A DNA stretch of 10,150 bases from Candidatus Bathyarchaeota archaeon RBG_13_52_12 (GCA_001774245.1 MEZF01000098.1:8866-19015); one strand, 5' to 3'. Positions 1-6,816 are shown, counted from the stretch's first letter. A program made the numbers and translations. The notes: a model not told the origin generated them from the sequence alone.

Positions 1-144
1 ACAATCACATTCGACGAGAATGGCCACATCTGCACGATGCAAAAGAGCGGATCTGAGGGCCTGACGCTTGACGAGATTAAGAAATGCATAAATATGGCGC
101 AGGAGAAGGCGCCTGAGATAATGGCGAAGGCCATAGGCGACTAA
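1..144 (+). CDS. rrp42: Exosome complex component Rrp42, C-terminal end (partial)
   Basis: Frame 1 is open from the window edge to a TAA at 142-144, giving the last 47 residues of a protein whose start lies outside the window. The segment reads ITFDENGHICTMQKSG and then a helix rich in E, K and A, which resembles the C-terminal end of archaeal Rrp42, the non-catalytic RNase PH-like subunit that forms the hexameric exosome ring with Rrp41. Identification leans on context: rpl37ae starts 2 nt after the stop and pcc1 follows, the usual tail of the archaeal exosome operon. The catalytic ring residues cannot be assessed from this fragment. Rrp41 is less likely because Rrp42 is normally the gene directly before rpl37ae. 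Confidence 0.8.
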   Translation, partial: TITFDENGHICTMQKSGSEGLTLDEIKKCINMAQEKAPEIMAKAIGD

Positions 145-146
145 GA

Positions 147-398
147 ATGACTAAGAAAAAGAAGACGTACGGTCTGAGGCTAAGGACGCGCGGAGGAGCC
201 GCCGTACAGAAGCGCTGGACACGCATAATGCTCCAGATGAATCAACCCCACAAGTGCCCGAGCTGCGCCAGCCCGAGGGTGAAGCGCAGCATCGTTGGCA
301 TATGGAGCTGCAGTAAATGCGGATACAAATTCGCAGGCGGGGCCTTCACACCATCGACGAAGACGGGTCAGGCCTCCACTAGGGTCCAGGAATCCTAG
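147..398 (+). CDS. rpl37ae: Large ribosomal subunit protein L37Ae (eL43)
   Basis: An 83-residue basic protein with a four-cysteine zinc ribbon: C37-P-S-C40 and C55-S-K-C58, followed by GYKFAGGAF. This is the diagnostic pattern of ribosomal protein L37Ae/eL43, a small zinc-binding protein of the archaeal and eukaryotic large subunit that contacts 23S rRNA. The lysine-rich start (MTKKKKTYGL) and the RTRGG segment are typical of the family, and the length is normal. The ATG lies 2 nt after the rrp42 stop, so the gene is almost certainly co-transcribed and translationally coupled with it. All four zinc ligands are present. Confidence 0.97.
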   Translation: MTKKKKTYGLRLRTRGGAAVQKRWTRIMLQMNQPHKCPSCASPRVKRSIVGIWSCSKCGYKFAGGAFTPSTKTGQASTRVQES

Positions 399-420
399 AC
401 TCACCCTAAGGCGACTGTTT

Positions 421-681
421 TTGAAGCCTCGACGATACAAGGCCGAGGCGAAGATTCTAGTAGAGGCGCCTCACGGCGTCCTCGAGATAATAGTAAAATC
501 ATTAAGACCCGAGTTAGAGTCTAATATCACAGACCGCTCCAAGGCGTTAATTGAAGCCTCGGAAAGGGGGCTGATATTAAAGGTGGAAGCCGAAGACGTC
601 ACGGCCCTCCGAGCCGCTGTTAATAGTTATCTCTACTGGATTAATGGCATAATTGACATCGGCAGCAGAATAAACCCCTGA
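421..681 (+). CDS. pcc1: KEOPS complex subunit Pcc1
   Basis: An 86-residue protein if the TTG at 421 is the start. The frame stays open upstream into rpl37ae, but that extension is arginine- and proline-rich read-through without family similarity, and the Pcc1 fold begins at KAEAKILVEAP. The motifs SLRPE (residues 27-31) and the C-terminal DVTALRAAVNSYLYW segment (59-73) mark the Pcc1 family. Pcc1 is the dimerisation subunit of KEOPS (with Kae1, Bud32 and Cgi121), which makes N6-threonylcarbamoyl-adenosine at position 37 of ANN-decoding tRNAs. A purine-rich stretch, AAGGCG at about 408-413, lies 7 nt before the TTG. The gap to rpl37ae is only 22 nt, so it belongs to the same operon. Known archaeal operons often place rpoP between the two genes, but there is no room for it here. 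Confidence 0.88.
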   Translation: MKPRRYKAEAKILVEAPHGVLEIIVKSLRPELESNITDRSKALIEASERGLILKVEAEDVTALRAAVNSYLYWINGIIDIGSRINP

Positions 682-717
682 TGAAACAGCCGCAATTCTA
701 TTACCTCTTTGGAAAGG

Positions 718-725
718 AAAAAAAA
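718..725 (-). terminator. T-run terminator after the thiamine transporter gene
   Basis: Read on the minus strand this is an uninterrupted run of eight T residues, 16 nt beyond the stop codon of the thiT-type gene. Archaeal RNA polymerase terminates at such U-tracts without needing a hairpin. On the plus strand the same tract is poly-A, so it would not stop the opposing pcc1 operon; no clear T-run for that operon is seen before it runs into the 3' end of thiT. Confidence 0.55.
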
Positions 726-741
726 GTAGATAGGATTTTGG

Positions 742-1260
742 CTACGCGTTCAACAACTGTGGCATCCGTTTAATGATCAGGTAGATGATGATCCCGCTGA
801 TCACCATCTCCCCCAGGATGTAGCTGCCATTATACACGGCGCTGTAGACATATGGGCCCATCTCCGGCGGAGCGTATTCAGCGAAGAATACGACGCCCGA
901 TACGAAGTGTGAGAGGAATCGGCCGGTCAACGCGACCACGACGCCTACGAGGGGCTGCTTCTTGAATAGGCCAGCGAGTCCTAGACACGCGAAGGCTAAT
1001 GGGTAGTCGAGGATTATCTGGAGTGGATAGTAGATGTACCCCTCCAACGCCATCTGGACTAGACCGAAGACGATCCCGGCCATGATCCCGACTTTGATCC
1101 CACGCCTGTAAGCAAGCAGCATGATCGGAACCATACTTCCCAGGGTTATGGAGCCACCCCACGGAAGTTGGTAGATCTTGATGTAATTCAGGACAACGGA
1201 AAGTGCCACGGTTACAGATATCTCGGCCAGTTCCCTGGTGTTCGTTTTTATACCGCTCAT
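742..1260 (-). CDS. thiT: Thiamine transporter, ECF-type substrate-binding (S) component, ThiT/YuaJ family
   Basis: A 172-residue, very hydrophobic protein with about six membrane segments, the size and layout of ThiT S components of energy-coupling-factor transporters. Family segments are present: QLPWGGSITLGSMVP (31-45), YYPLQIILDYPLAFACLGLAG (77-97), RFLSHFVSGVVFFAEYAP (114-131, with H118) and VYNGSYILGE (142-151). ThiT binds thiamine in the membrane and needs the shared EcfA/EcfT ATPase module for import; none is encoded here. The frame continues upstream to a TTG at 1299, but those codons lie inside the TPP riboswitch, so the ATG at 1258-1260 is the start. The riboswitch makes thiamine or its pyrophosphate the expected ligand and regulator, independently supporting the call. 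Confidence 0.92.
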   Translation of the reverse strand: MSGIKTNTRELAEISVTVALSVVLNYIKIYQLPWGGSITLGSMVPIMLLAYRRGIKVGIMAGIVFGLVQMALEGYIYYPLQIILDYPLAFACLGLAGLFKKQPLVGVVVALTGRFLSHFVSGVVFFAEYAPPEMGPYVYSAVYNGSYILGEMVISGIIIYLIIKRMPQLLNA

Positions 1261-1352
1261 GACACATCCCTTCGCCGGTATTACCCGGATCAGGTTCAAA
1301 GGGTCGACGACTTTCGTCCTCTCAGCCAGGCTTGCGCCCAGCTCCCCTCGAC
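1261..1352 (-). promoter_or_regulatory. TPP riboswitch (THI element) controlling the thiT-type gene
   Basis: On the minus strand the conserved TPP aptamer elements occur in order. GAGGGGAGC (1341-1349) is the 5' side of P2. A short P3 stem with a GCAA loop follows, then GGCTGAGA (1320-1327), the pyrimidine-sensing core. A small extra hairpin, GAC-GAAA-GTC, falls in the variable P3a position. CCCTTTGAACCTGAT (1289-1303) comes next, then the P4/P5 arm CCGG-GTAATA-CCGG and GAAGGGA (1267-1273), the pyrophosphate-sensing core. The match to the THI consensus is close throughout. The aptamer ends 6 nt before the ATG, leaving no separate expression platform, so control is most likely translational. 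P1 cannot be drawn with confidence; a weak pairing of GTGGTC (about 1350-1355) with the bases around the start codon is possible. Confidence 0.95.
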
Positions 1353-1372
1353 CACCAGAGAAATGAGGCGAG

Positions 1373-1382
1373 TTAATAAAAC
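1373..1382 (-). promoter_or_regulatory. Putative TATA box of the riboswitch/thiT transcript
   Basis: On the minus strand this reads GTTTTATTAA, an archaeal TATA-like element. The usual spacing of about 25 nt puts the transcription start near 1350, just at the 5' edge of the recognisable TPP aptamer, so the leader would be little more than the aptamer. Called by position and composition only. Confidence 0.45.
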
Positions 1383-1404
1383 TTATGTCTCTGTAAGACC
1401 GTAA

Positions 1405-1733
1405 TAAGAGAGTTTCATTTCATAGTGTCTATAAAGTATAGAAGATCATTACTTTACATGGGGATAATAGGTCTACAGGAATATTTATCACAAATATCTG
1501 TGTATAATACGAAACATAGTTACTATTACTCTTTATTGGAATACTTCTGTCACATCTACCCAGAGTTGCAGGATCTCAGAGAGCAGAAGCATAAATCAAT
1601 TTTGGATGAGAAACTACTGGTATTGAGTCTAAGCTATACATTGTCAACTATATGTTTTTTAAAATTAATTCTCATCATCTGTTGACGACCACATAGCATC
1701 GCGCGCGTACACGCGAAACTCTTTAAACCTTTC
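1405..1733. other. AT-rich intergenic region without a convincing gene
   Basis: About 330 bases between the thiT promoter and the 3' end of the zinc-ribbon gene. Most of it (1405-1685) is clearly AT-richer than the flanking genes. One plus-strand reading frame is open from a GTG at 1425 to 1685 (86 codons, rich in Y, L, I and S), but it matches no family I recognise, has no ribosome-binding site, and its residue composition is what AT-rich spacer would give. A perfect short inverted repeat, CGCGT-AC-ACGCG, lies at 1704-1715, downstream of the zinc-ribbon gene on its strand; with no T-run after it, it is not a clear terminator. It could be a remnant of lost or acquired DNA. Confidence 0.5.
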
Positions 1734-1910
1734 CTAATCGAGTTTCATGAAAGGTATCTTCGTGTGGCAACTTGAGCAGAAAACGTGGCCTATCTCATTG
1801 ACAATGAAGTGCACCCTATTACCGCATTTCGGACATACTACTTCGCCCTTCTTCACCTTCTCTGCCAGGCGCACCTTGTAGTGCTCCAGAGTCCTGTATT
1901 GCTCGCCCAT
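1734..1910 (-). CDS. Small zinc-ribbon protein (58 aa), function unknown
   Basis: An ATG at 1908-1910 opens a 58-codon frame ending in TAG at 1734-1736. The product starts MGEQYRTLEHYKVRLAEKVK, a charged helix-like segment. A four-cysteine zinc ribbon follows: C26-P-K-C29-G-N and C45-S-S-C48, with 15 residues between the pairs, ending KIPFMKLD. The regular CPxCG/CxxC spacing and the GC content close to coding neighbours argue for a real gene. The purine-rich TAGGG directly before the ATG leaves poor Shine-Dalgarno spacing, so it may be translated from a short leader. It is divergent from the NfeD-protease gene. Such mini zinc ribbons occur in transcription- or translation-associated archaeal proteins, but nothing here fixes a role. 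Confidence 0.75.
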   Translation of the reverse strand: MGEQYRTLEHYKVRLAEKVKKGEVVCPKCGNRVHFIVNEIGHVFCSSCHTKIPFMKLD

Positions 1911-1998
1911 CCCTAGAGGAATCAGTGTATAGTGACTTGATAAGTCTTAGTCAGAGAAAATTCAGAATCCCTTATCTCAGCTCAGGTGTGAGTAATTA

Positions 1999-3375
1999 TT
2001 GGGGATTAGTGTGAGACGCAGATGGGCGCTTCTCCTAGTTTTCGTCGTCTTCTTTAGTCTATCGGTTCAGCCAATTCGATCTGAGACTAACAAGATGATT
2101 CTAGCTGAAATCAGCGGAGAGATAACAGAGGCTACCAGGATCGAGGTTTTAGACATCTTGACTTTTGCCTCGGGCATCGACGCGCGGCTAATCGTATTTG
2201 TGATAGACACCCCCGGCGGGGAGGCCAACGCAGTTCAGAGAATAATGACGGCGATTGAGGGATCGAGGATCCCCGTCTGTACATTTGTTCATCCCATAGG
2301 AGCAACAGCCTGGAGCGGGGGGACCTACATCCTCGTATCGTCGGATGTAGCAGCGATGGCTTCTGGCACAAGCATCGGTAGCGCCCAACCAGTCCTCTCG
2401 ACTGGAACCCTGCTGAACGACACGAAGCACATCAACGCCCTCAAAGCTCTGATGGTGAACCACTCATACTATCGTGGAAGGAACACTACAGCCGCGGAGA
2501 GATTCGTAACCGAGAACCTCAACCTAGGACCCACGGACGCTCTGAGGTACCACGTCATAGAGATCGTGGCCGATGACCTGCCTAGCCTGCTTACTAAACT
2601 ATCCTCAAAGAGCCAGATAAAAGTTGAATCGTCGAGTGGGGAATTTCAGTGGAGGCTCGTTGACTCAAGCCAAGCTGAGGGCTATAACTACACAGCCAAG
2701 CGCGATTTTTCCGGGGTAGAGGTAGCCGAGGTTGTGAGGTATAACCCGAGTATCCGCGGATACATCCTTCAGTTCCTCTTTGATCCCCTCGCCTCGACTA
2801 TTATGCTCATACTGGGTGTGCTTCTCCTCGTCACCGGGCTTCACACACCTGGGCTAGGGGCAGAGATTGCGGGTTTAATCATGATCATACTGTCCCTCTA
2901 CTCTCTTCAGATAATCGGAGTGGAGCCTTTGACAGTCCTCCTACTCGTTATTGGTTTCACGCTGATAGTCGCGGAGTTAAAAACTCACATCGGCGTACTC
3001 GCCATCGGGGGCATAGTCCTAATAGCCATTGGCGGGTTGCTGTTTTTCCCCTCCCCACAGTGGCTCATAGCGCCTGAGGTGACTTACGGGATCAGAAACA
3101 CCTTGGCGTTTGCAATGATCGTCTTCCTTGGTTTCTTCAGTTTCTTGCTTTGGAAAGTTATGCAGATCAGGAGGGAGAGAGTGAAGACAGGTTACGACTA
3201 CATTGTTGGTGCGAAGGGAATCGCTGCTACGAGTCTATCGCCGAGGGGTGAGGTTCGCCTAGCTGGTGAGACCTGGGGTGCGGAGAGCGTAGAGGGGAGG
3301 ATCGAGGCTGGAGTGAGTGTAATCGTTGTGAGGCGGGAGGGACTCACCATTTATGTGCGCGCGTGTATAAAGTAA
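1999..3375 (+). CDS. nfeD: NfeD-family membrane-bound serine protease (ClpP-class, long form)
   Basis: The 458-residue product has an N-terminal signal/anchor (about residues 8-28). A ClpP-like protease domain covers about 32-205. A membrane domain of four to five segments covers about 262-388, and a C-terminal OB-like NfeD domain covers about 397-458. The protease domain shows VIDTPGGEANA (68-78) and SGGTYI with S106, while K143 lies 16 residues before GRN. In the studied Pyrococcus horikoshii homologue PH1510 a Ser-Lys dyad occupies the same motifs and the same K-to-GRN spacing, so the active site looks intact. The TTG at 1999 is preceded by AGGTG at 1984-1988, 10 nt away; a GTG at 2011 is an alternative start that keeps the signal peptide. 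The stomatin-like gene follows 22 nt after the stop, the conserved protease-stomatin operon. Confidence 0.95.
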   Translation: MGISVRRRWALLLVFVVFFSLSVQPIRSETNKMILAEISGEITEATRIEVLDILTFASGIDARLIVFVIDTPGGEANAVQRIMTAIEGSRIPVCTFVHPIGATAWSGGTYILVSSDVAAMASGTSIGSAQPVLSTGTLLNDTKHINALKALMVNHSYYRGRNTTAAERFVTENLNLGPTDALRYHVIEIVADDLPSLLTKLSSKSQIKVESSSGEFQWRLVDSSQAEGYNYTAKRDFSGVEVAEVVRYNPSIRGYILQFLFDPLASTIMLILGVLLLVTGLHTPGLGAEIAGLIMIILSLYSLQIIGVEPLTVLLLVIGFTLIVAELKTHIGVLAIGGIVLIAIGGLLFFPSPQWLIAPEVTYGIRNTLAFAMIVFLGFFSFLLWKVMQIRRERVKTGYDYIVGAKGIAATSLSPRGEVRLAGETWGAESVEGRIEAGVSVIVVRREGLTIYVRACIK

Positions 3376-3397
3376 CAGGGGAGAGGTGGTGGAAGTA

Positions 3398-4243
3398 ATG
3401 GCGATACTGGGGTTTGAGACGACGCAGGTTCTTATGGCGATCATCGTGCTCGTTATGCTGCTGGTTCTGCTCAGCGGCATCAAGGTAATAAGCGAATGGG
3501 AACGAATACCAGTACTTCGCCTCGGTAGATACGTTGGCCTGAAGGGCCCAGGCATATTTTACCTAATACCCTTCATAGACAAAGCGCCAATAAAGGTCTC
3601 ATTGAGGCTACAAACAGTCAGCTTCAGAACTGAACAGACACTGACATCAGACAACGTACCAGTGAACGTAGACGCCGTCATGTATGCTAAAGCCATCGAC
3701 GTGGAGAAGGTTGTTCTCAACGTAGAGAACTATACTGATGCTACGCAATGGGCTGCTCAAACCACTTTGAGGGAGGTTATCGGCAAAGTCGACCTGAATG
3801 AGCTTCTTGCTGAGCGGGATAAGGTGGGTCAGAGCATGCGGGAGATCATCGACGAGAAAACGGAGGCCTGGGGGATCAAGGTCAATTCAGTCGAGGTGAA
3901 AGATGTAATCATACCGAGGGAGCTTCAGGACGCTATGAGTCGACAGGCCCAGGCCGAGCGTGAGAGGATGGCCAGGGTGACGCTGGCAACCGCTGAGCTT
4001 CAGTCGGCTCAGAAGATGATCGAGGCCGCGAAGATGTATGAGGGGAGTCAGGAGGGGCTGGCGTTGAGGTGGATGAACATCCTCTACGAGATAGGTCAGC
4101 AGCAGCAGGCTAACACAATCATGCTGATACCAGCCAACATGCCCGTGGCGGGGATAGCCCCCGTCGGGCTCTCTAACCTTCAGACTGGTAAGAAGGAGCA
4201 GAGCCAGCTAAGTGGCAAGAAGGACGCCTCCGACTCGACTTGA
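3398..4243 (+). CDS. Stomatin/prohibitin-family (SPFH/Band 7) membrane protein
   Basis: A 281-residue protein. One N-terminal membrane segment (about 10-30) is followed by an SPFH domain: SEWERIPVLRLGRY (32-45), GPGIFYLIPFID (50-61), QTVSFRTEQTLTSDNVPVNVDAV (72-94), REVIG (125-129) and WGIKVNSVEVKDVIIP (158-173). An alanine/glutamate-rich coiled-coil helix (about 176-222) follows, then a hydrophobic C-terminal patch, NTIMLIPANMPVAGIAPVGL (239-258). Stomatins oligomerise in membranes; in Pyrococcus the NfeD protease of the same operon cleaves the stomatin in its C-terminal hydrophobic region, and this patch is the equivalent candidate site (inference). GAGGTG at 3383-3388 sits 9 nt before the ATG at 3398, which is why I prefer it to the GTG at 3386. 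The last 20 residues are a polar K/S/D tail. Confidence 0.95.
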   Translation: MAILGFETTQVLMAIIVLVMLLVLLSGIKVISEWERIPVLRLGRYVGLKGPGIFYLIPFIDKAPIKVSLRLQTVSFRTEQTLTSDNVPVNVDAVMYAKAIDVEKVVLNVENYTDATQWAAQTTLREVIGKVDLNELLAERDKVGQSMREIIDEKTEAWGIKVNSVEVKDVIIPRELQDAMSRQAQAERERMARVTLATAELQSAQKMIEAAKMYEGSQEGLALRWMNILYEIGQQQQANTIMLIPANMPVAGIAPVGLSNLQTGKKEQSQLSGKKDASDST

Positions 4244-4256
4244 ATGTGTACTGAGC

Positions 4257-4261
4257 TTTTT
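4257..4261 (+). terminator. Short T-run after the NfeD-stomatin operon
   Basis: Five T residues 14 nt past the stomatin stop codon, in the spacer between the convergent stomatin and nucleotidase genes. It is a weak U-tract, the best candidate terminator for this operon. The rest of the spacer to 4433 shows no convincing gene; a 34-codon frame from 4373 runs antisense into the nucleotidase gene. Confidence 0.3.
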
Positions 4262-4433
4262 ATTGACGCACAGCCATTAACCCCTTCTCGCGCGCAACCG
4301 AATATGTGGCGGGATATAATGGACGCAATCTCTGAACGGTTCTCTTAATCACCTGTGTGTGGTTCCCTATCAATGAGAAAGTCAGTAATGATAAAACCTA
4401 CTTATGGTATCCTAGTAAGCGATCTCAAGGTCC

Positions 4434-5897
4434 TCATTTTAAATAAACTATTCTGCCTTCAACTTTCCGTTTAGTGTTTTGATTATTCTTGAGGAACTCC
4501 ACGAGAACCTCGAATGAGGATGTAGTGACTACCTTGGTTCTGATTGCAGTTAATTCAGCCTGCGAGATACCTAAGTAGGTTTTGGAGTTCTTAGCGTGGT
4601 ATCCTTGTAGGCAGATAGTGTAGGTCCCAGCTGGGTTAACGTCTTTCTCATCTATCTTCAGTGAGACAAGTCTCTTCTCACCGTCGCTGTATTCAGCTCT
4701 TGCTTTCGAGTTTACTTGGTAGCATTCACCTTCTCCGTCTCTGTTTTCGATTCTCATAATGTGGTTGAACATATTTGTTAGCTGAGCCCCTGTGATCGTA
4801 TACCTCGTGAGAACGTCATCGTAAGGGAAGCATGTGATTATGTCCTTCATCATTACCATTGGCCCAATTTTCTCGGATCTAATAGATCCACTTGCCACAA
4901 ACATCACATCGCATTCCGCGTTCTCAGCGAAGGCGTCGGCTATGAGGTTTCCGAGTGATGTCTCTATCTCTCTTTTAGGGTGAGTGTGTTCGACTGCAAG
5001 CTTGCATATTATGGCTTCATATTTCTGGTCAACCTCTTTTTGGTAGTTTTCAATGTAGTCTGAGAGCGCTCGGTCAGGTTCTGCTATATTTTCGTCGATG
5101 GGTATCAGCTGCCATTTATAATCTACAACGCTGTTTGTATCGTCGTCTACCTCGATGTCTAATCTTCCTATCTGGTTTGTCCCTACTCCCGCCTGCACTA
5201 TTATGATTCCGTTTCTTATCGCGGGTTTCTCGAGGATTGTGTGCGAGTGGCCGCCAATGATTATGTCGACTCCCCACTCCGGTTTCATCAAGTTCGCTAG
5301 TTCTAGATCTGAATCGAAGCCGATGTGTGTGAGGAGAATGGTTAGGTCTATGTCATCGTTTTTGTAAGCGTTGGTAATTTTCCCGACTTCTTGGCTTGCT
5401 TCTTCTAGGCTCACGAAGCTGCTTATGAGTGGGTCAGATTTTATGGTGTCCATGACCTTTTCTGTTATTATCCCCGTGAAGAGTATGTCGAAACCAGCCT
5501 TGCTTAAGATGAGATAAGGTCTCATCAGCCTTTTGCTGTATGGTTTGATGTAGAGGTTCGCGTTTACTATCGGGAAATTGGCTACCTTTTCGAGAAAAAG
5601 TAGGTGAGATAGTCCGTAGTCGAATTCATGATTACCAAGACTTACTACATCGGGGGCGAGGTAGTTCATAAGCCCCATCGTTGACAGCCCCTTGTATTCA
5701 GAGTCGATGAGGGAGCCTTGAACCATGTCCCCAGCGATAACATATAGAACGTTCTCCTCCTCGCGTCTTACCTTATTTATGTAACCTGAGAGAAGTGCGA
5801 GACCGCCTACCAACTTTGTCTCTCCCGCCATCATCTCTGCTGCAAAGTCTCCGTGCATGTCGTTTGAGTGAAGAATCGTGAACTTCTTCGTCTTCAT
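4434..5897 (-). CDS. 5'-nucleotidase / 2',3'-cyclic phosphodiesterase family metallophosphoesterase (UshA/CpdB-like)
   Basis: About 487 residues, the two-domain layout of the 5'-nucleotidase family. The N-terminal calcineurin-like metallophosphatase domain has all metal motifs (numbering from the alternative TTG at 5900): SNDMHG (D14, H16), AGDMVQGS (D58), LGNHEFDYG (N90, H91), LTHIGFDSD (H192) and GGHSH (H218, H220). The C-terminal nucleotide-binding domain has ETSLGNLIADA (313-323), ASGSIR (336-341) and the CFPYDDVL segment (357-364). Such enzymes hydrolyse nucleoside monophosphates, cyclic nucleotides or related phosphoesters; the exact substrate cannot be read. There is no signal peptide, unlike most bacterial periplasmic members, so it probably acts inside the cell. 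The ATG at 5895-5897 follows GGCGGGA; the TTG at 5900 adds one residue. The coding sequence is AT-richer than the NfeD or rpiA genes, possibly a transferred gene. Confidence 0.9.
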   Translation of the reverse strand: MKTKKFTILHSNDMHGDFAAEMMAGETKLVGGLALLSGYINKVRREEENVLYVIAGDMVQGSLIDSEYKGLSTMGLMNYLAPDVVSLGNHEFDYGLSHLLFLEKVANFPIVNANLYIKPYSKRLMRPYLILSKAGFDILFTGIITEKVMDTIKSDPLISSFVSLEEASQEVGKITNAYKNDDIDLTILLTHIGFDSDLELANLMKPEWGVDIIIGGHSHTILEKPAIRNGIIIVQAGVGTNQIGRLDIEVDDDTNSVVDYKWQLIPIDENIAEPDRALSDYIENYQKEVDQKYEAIICKLAVEHTHPKREIETSLGNLIADAFAENAECDVMFVASGSIRSEKIGPMVMMKDIITCFPYDDVLTRYTITGAQLTNMFNHIMRIENRDGEGECYQVNSKARAEYSDGEKRLVSLKIDEKDVNPAGTYTICLQGYHAKNSKTYLGISQAELTAIRTKVVTTSSFEVLVEFLKNNQNTKRKVEGRIVYLK

Positions 5898-6044
5898 CAA
5901 TCCCGCCTAGTAGAATGATTCTGTTTTTCCGGTGTCTTAAAGTTTTAAGTAGACATCGGATGCCATCGATAGTAAGAAGTGAGTATAACGCAATTTAGGC
6001 GCATAAATGTAAATAGTAATAGACTCAATTATACGCGAAGCCGT

Positions 6045-6779
6045 ATGTCTGAAAAAAATAAATTCTGCACAAACTGTGGCGCTGCGGTTGACGGTAAAGA
6101 ATTCTGCCCACAGTGTGGAGCTAAACAGTCGCTTGACGCTGCAACCCCGCAAACACCCCCGAGCAGTCCCTCCGACAAAGTAGTTCATGAGCAAAGTAGA
6201 GGCGCCATGGAACATCTCACGATTGGATTTAATGTTGCGATGAATAACCCTCTGGTGTTTCTCCCAGCTATATTGAGTGGCGTAATTGGAGGAGTAATAG
6301 GCTTTACCTCATCAGCCCTTTTCATAGGAATTACAGGGTCAATTATATTAGGACTAATCAATTTCATTATTTCCTTTATATTGGGTTTCGCTTCAACTGA
6401 CATGTCTCGTGATGCCTATAATAAACAGCCCTTAGACCTTGGTTCAAGTATTAACTATGTCTTCAGTAGAATTGTTCCCTTCTTGATTGCAGCGATTTTT
6501 GGGGGACTTTTATCGTTAACCGTTGTGTTCATACCCATCGTCATCCTGAGTTTAGTGATAATGGTTATTGATGAAACAGATGTGTTTGATGCGTTCGGTA
6601 AGACCTTCAATGTCATCAGAGCAGATCTGGGCGACGTCCTCGTAGTCTTATTAGTGGCTATCGTCGGCCTTTTCATGACTGGTTATATTCCATATATTTC
6701 ATCGTTGTTATATTCTCTTTTGAATGTTGTACTTGGTTTAGCGTTCATTGATATTTATATGAACTTTAAGAACCGTTAA
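6045..6779 (+). CDS. Zinc-ribbon multi-pass membrane protein, function unknown
   Basis: A 244-residue protein in two parts. Residues 7-27 form a compact zinc ribbon, C8-T-N-C11-G and C21-P-Q-C24-G, of the kind often found at the start of prokaryotic membrane proteins. A 30-residue linker rich in P and S follows. Then comes a hydrophobic domain with about five or six membrane segments (about 69-95, 97-117, 142-176 as one or two, 198-213, 217-236), containing a conserved-looking loop with DETDVFDAFGKTFNVIRADLG (176-196), similar in style to DUF4013-like membrane domains. The frame is open upstream to a GTG at 5979, but the zinc ribbon begins directly after the ATG at 6045, so that start is chosen. 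It is divergent from the nucleotidase gene. The gene is distinctly AT-rich against its neighbours. No enzymatic motif is visible. Confidence 0.8.
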   Translation: MSEKNKFCTNCGAAVDGKEFCPQCGAKQSLDAATPQTPPSSPSDKVVHEQSRGAMEHLTIGFNVAMNNPLVFLPAILSGVIGGVIGFTSSALFIGITGSIILGLINFIISFILGFASTDMSRDAYNKQPLDLGSSINYVFSRIVPFLIAAIFGGLLSLTVVFIPIVILSLVIMVIDETDVFDAFGKTFNVIRADLGDVLVVLLVAIVGLFMTGYIPYISSLLYSLLNVVLGLAFIDIYMNFKNR

Positions 6780-6816
6780 TCGTTTATCTCCTATCCACGT
6801 AAGTCGCTCGCTTCGG

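Noticed and set aside
295..420. Longer pcc1 start (TTG at 295) inside rpl37ae
   Set aside because: The extra residues overlap rpl37ae, are R/P/H-rich, and precede the point where Pcc1 similarity begins; the TTG at 421 gives the family's normal length.
1261..1299. N-terminal extension of the thiT-type protein to a TTG at 1299
   Set aside because: Those codons are the TPP aptamer core; the ATG at 1260 matches the usual beginning of the protein.
1256..1367. CTCAT/ATGAG pairing between the far upstream region (1363-1367) and the thiT start codon (1256-1260)
   Set aside because: The match is only 5 bp, and the TATA position predicts transcription starting near 1350, which would leave the upstream half untranscribed.
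1425..1685. 86-codon plus-strand open frame as a gene
   Set aside because: GTG start without a ribosome-binding site, residue composition of AT-rich spacer, and no recognisable motif.
1704..1715. CGCGT-AC-ACGCG palindrome as terminator of the zinc-ribbon gene
   Set aside because: No T-run follows on the minus strand and the stem is only 5 bp.
4373..4474. 34-codon plus-strand frame in the stomatin-nucleotidase spacer
   Set aside because: It runs antisense into the nucleotidase 3' end, with no ribosome-binding site or motif.
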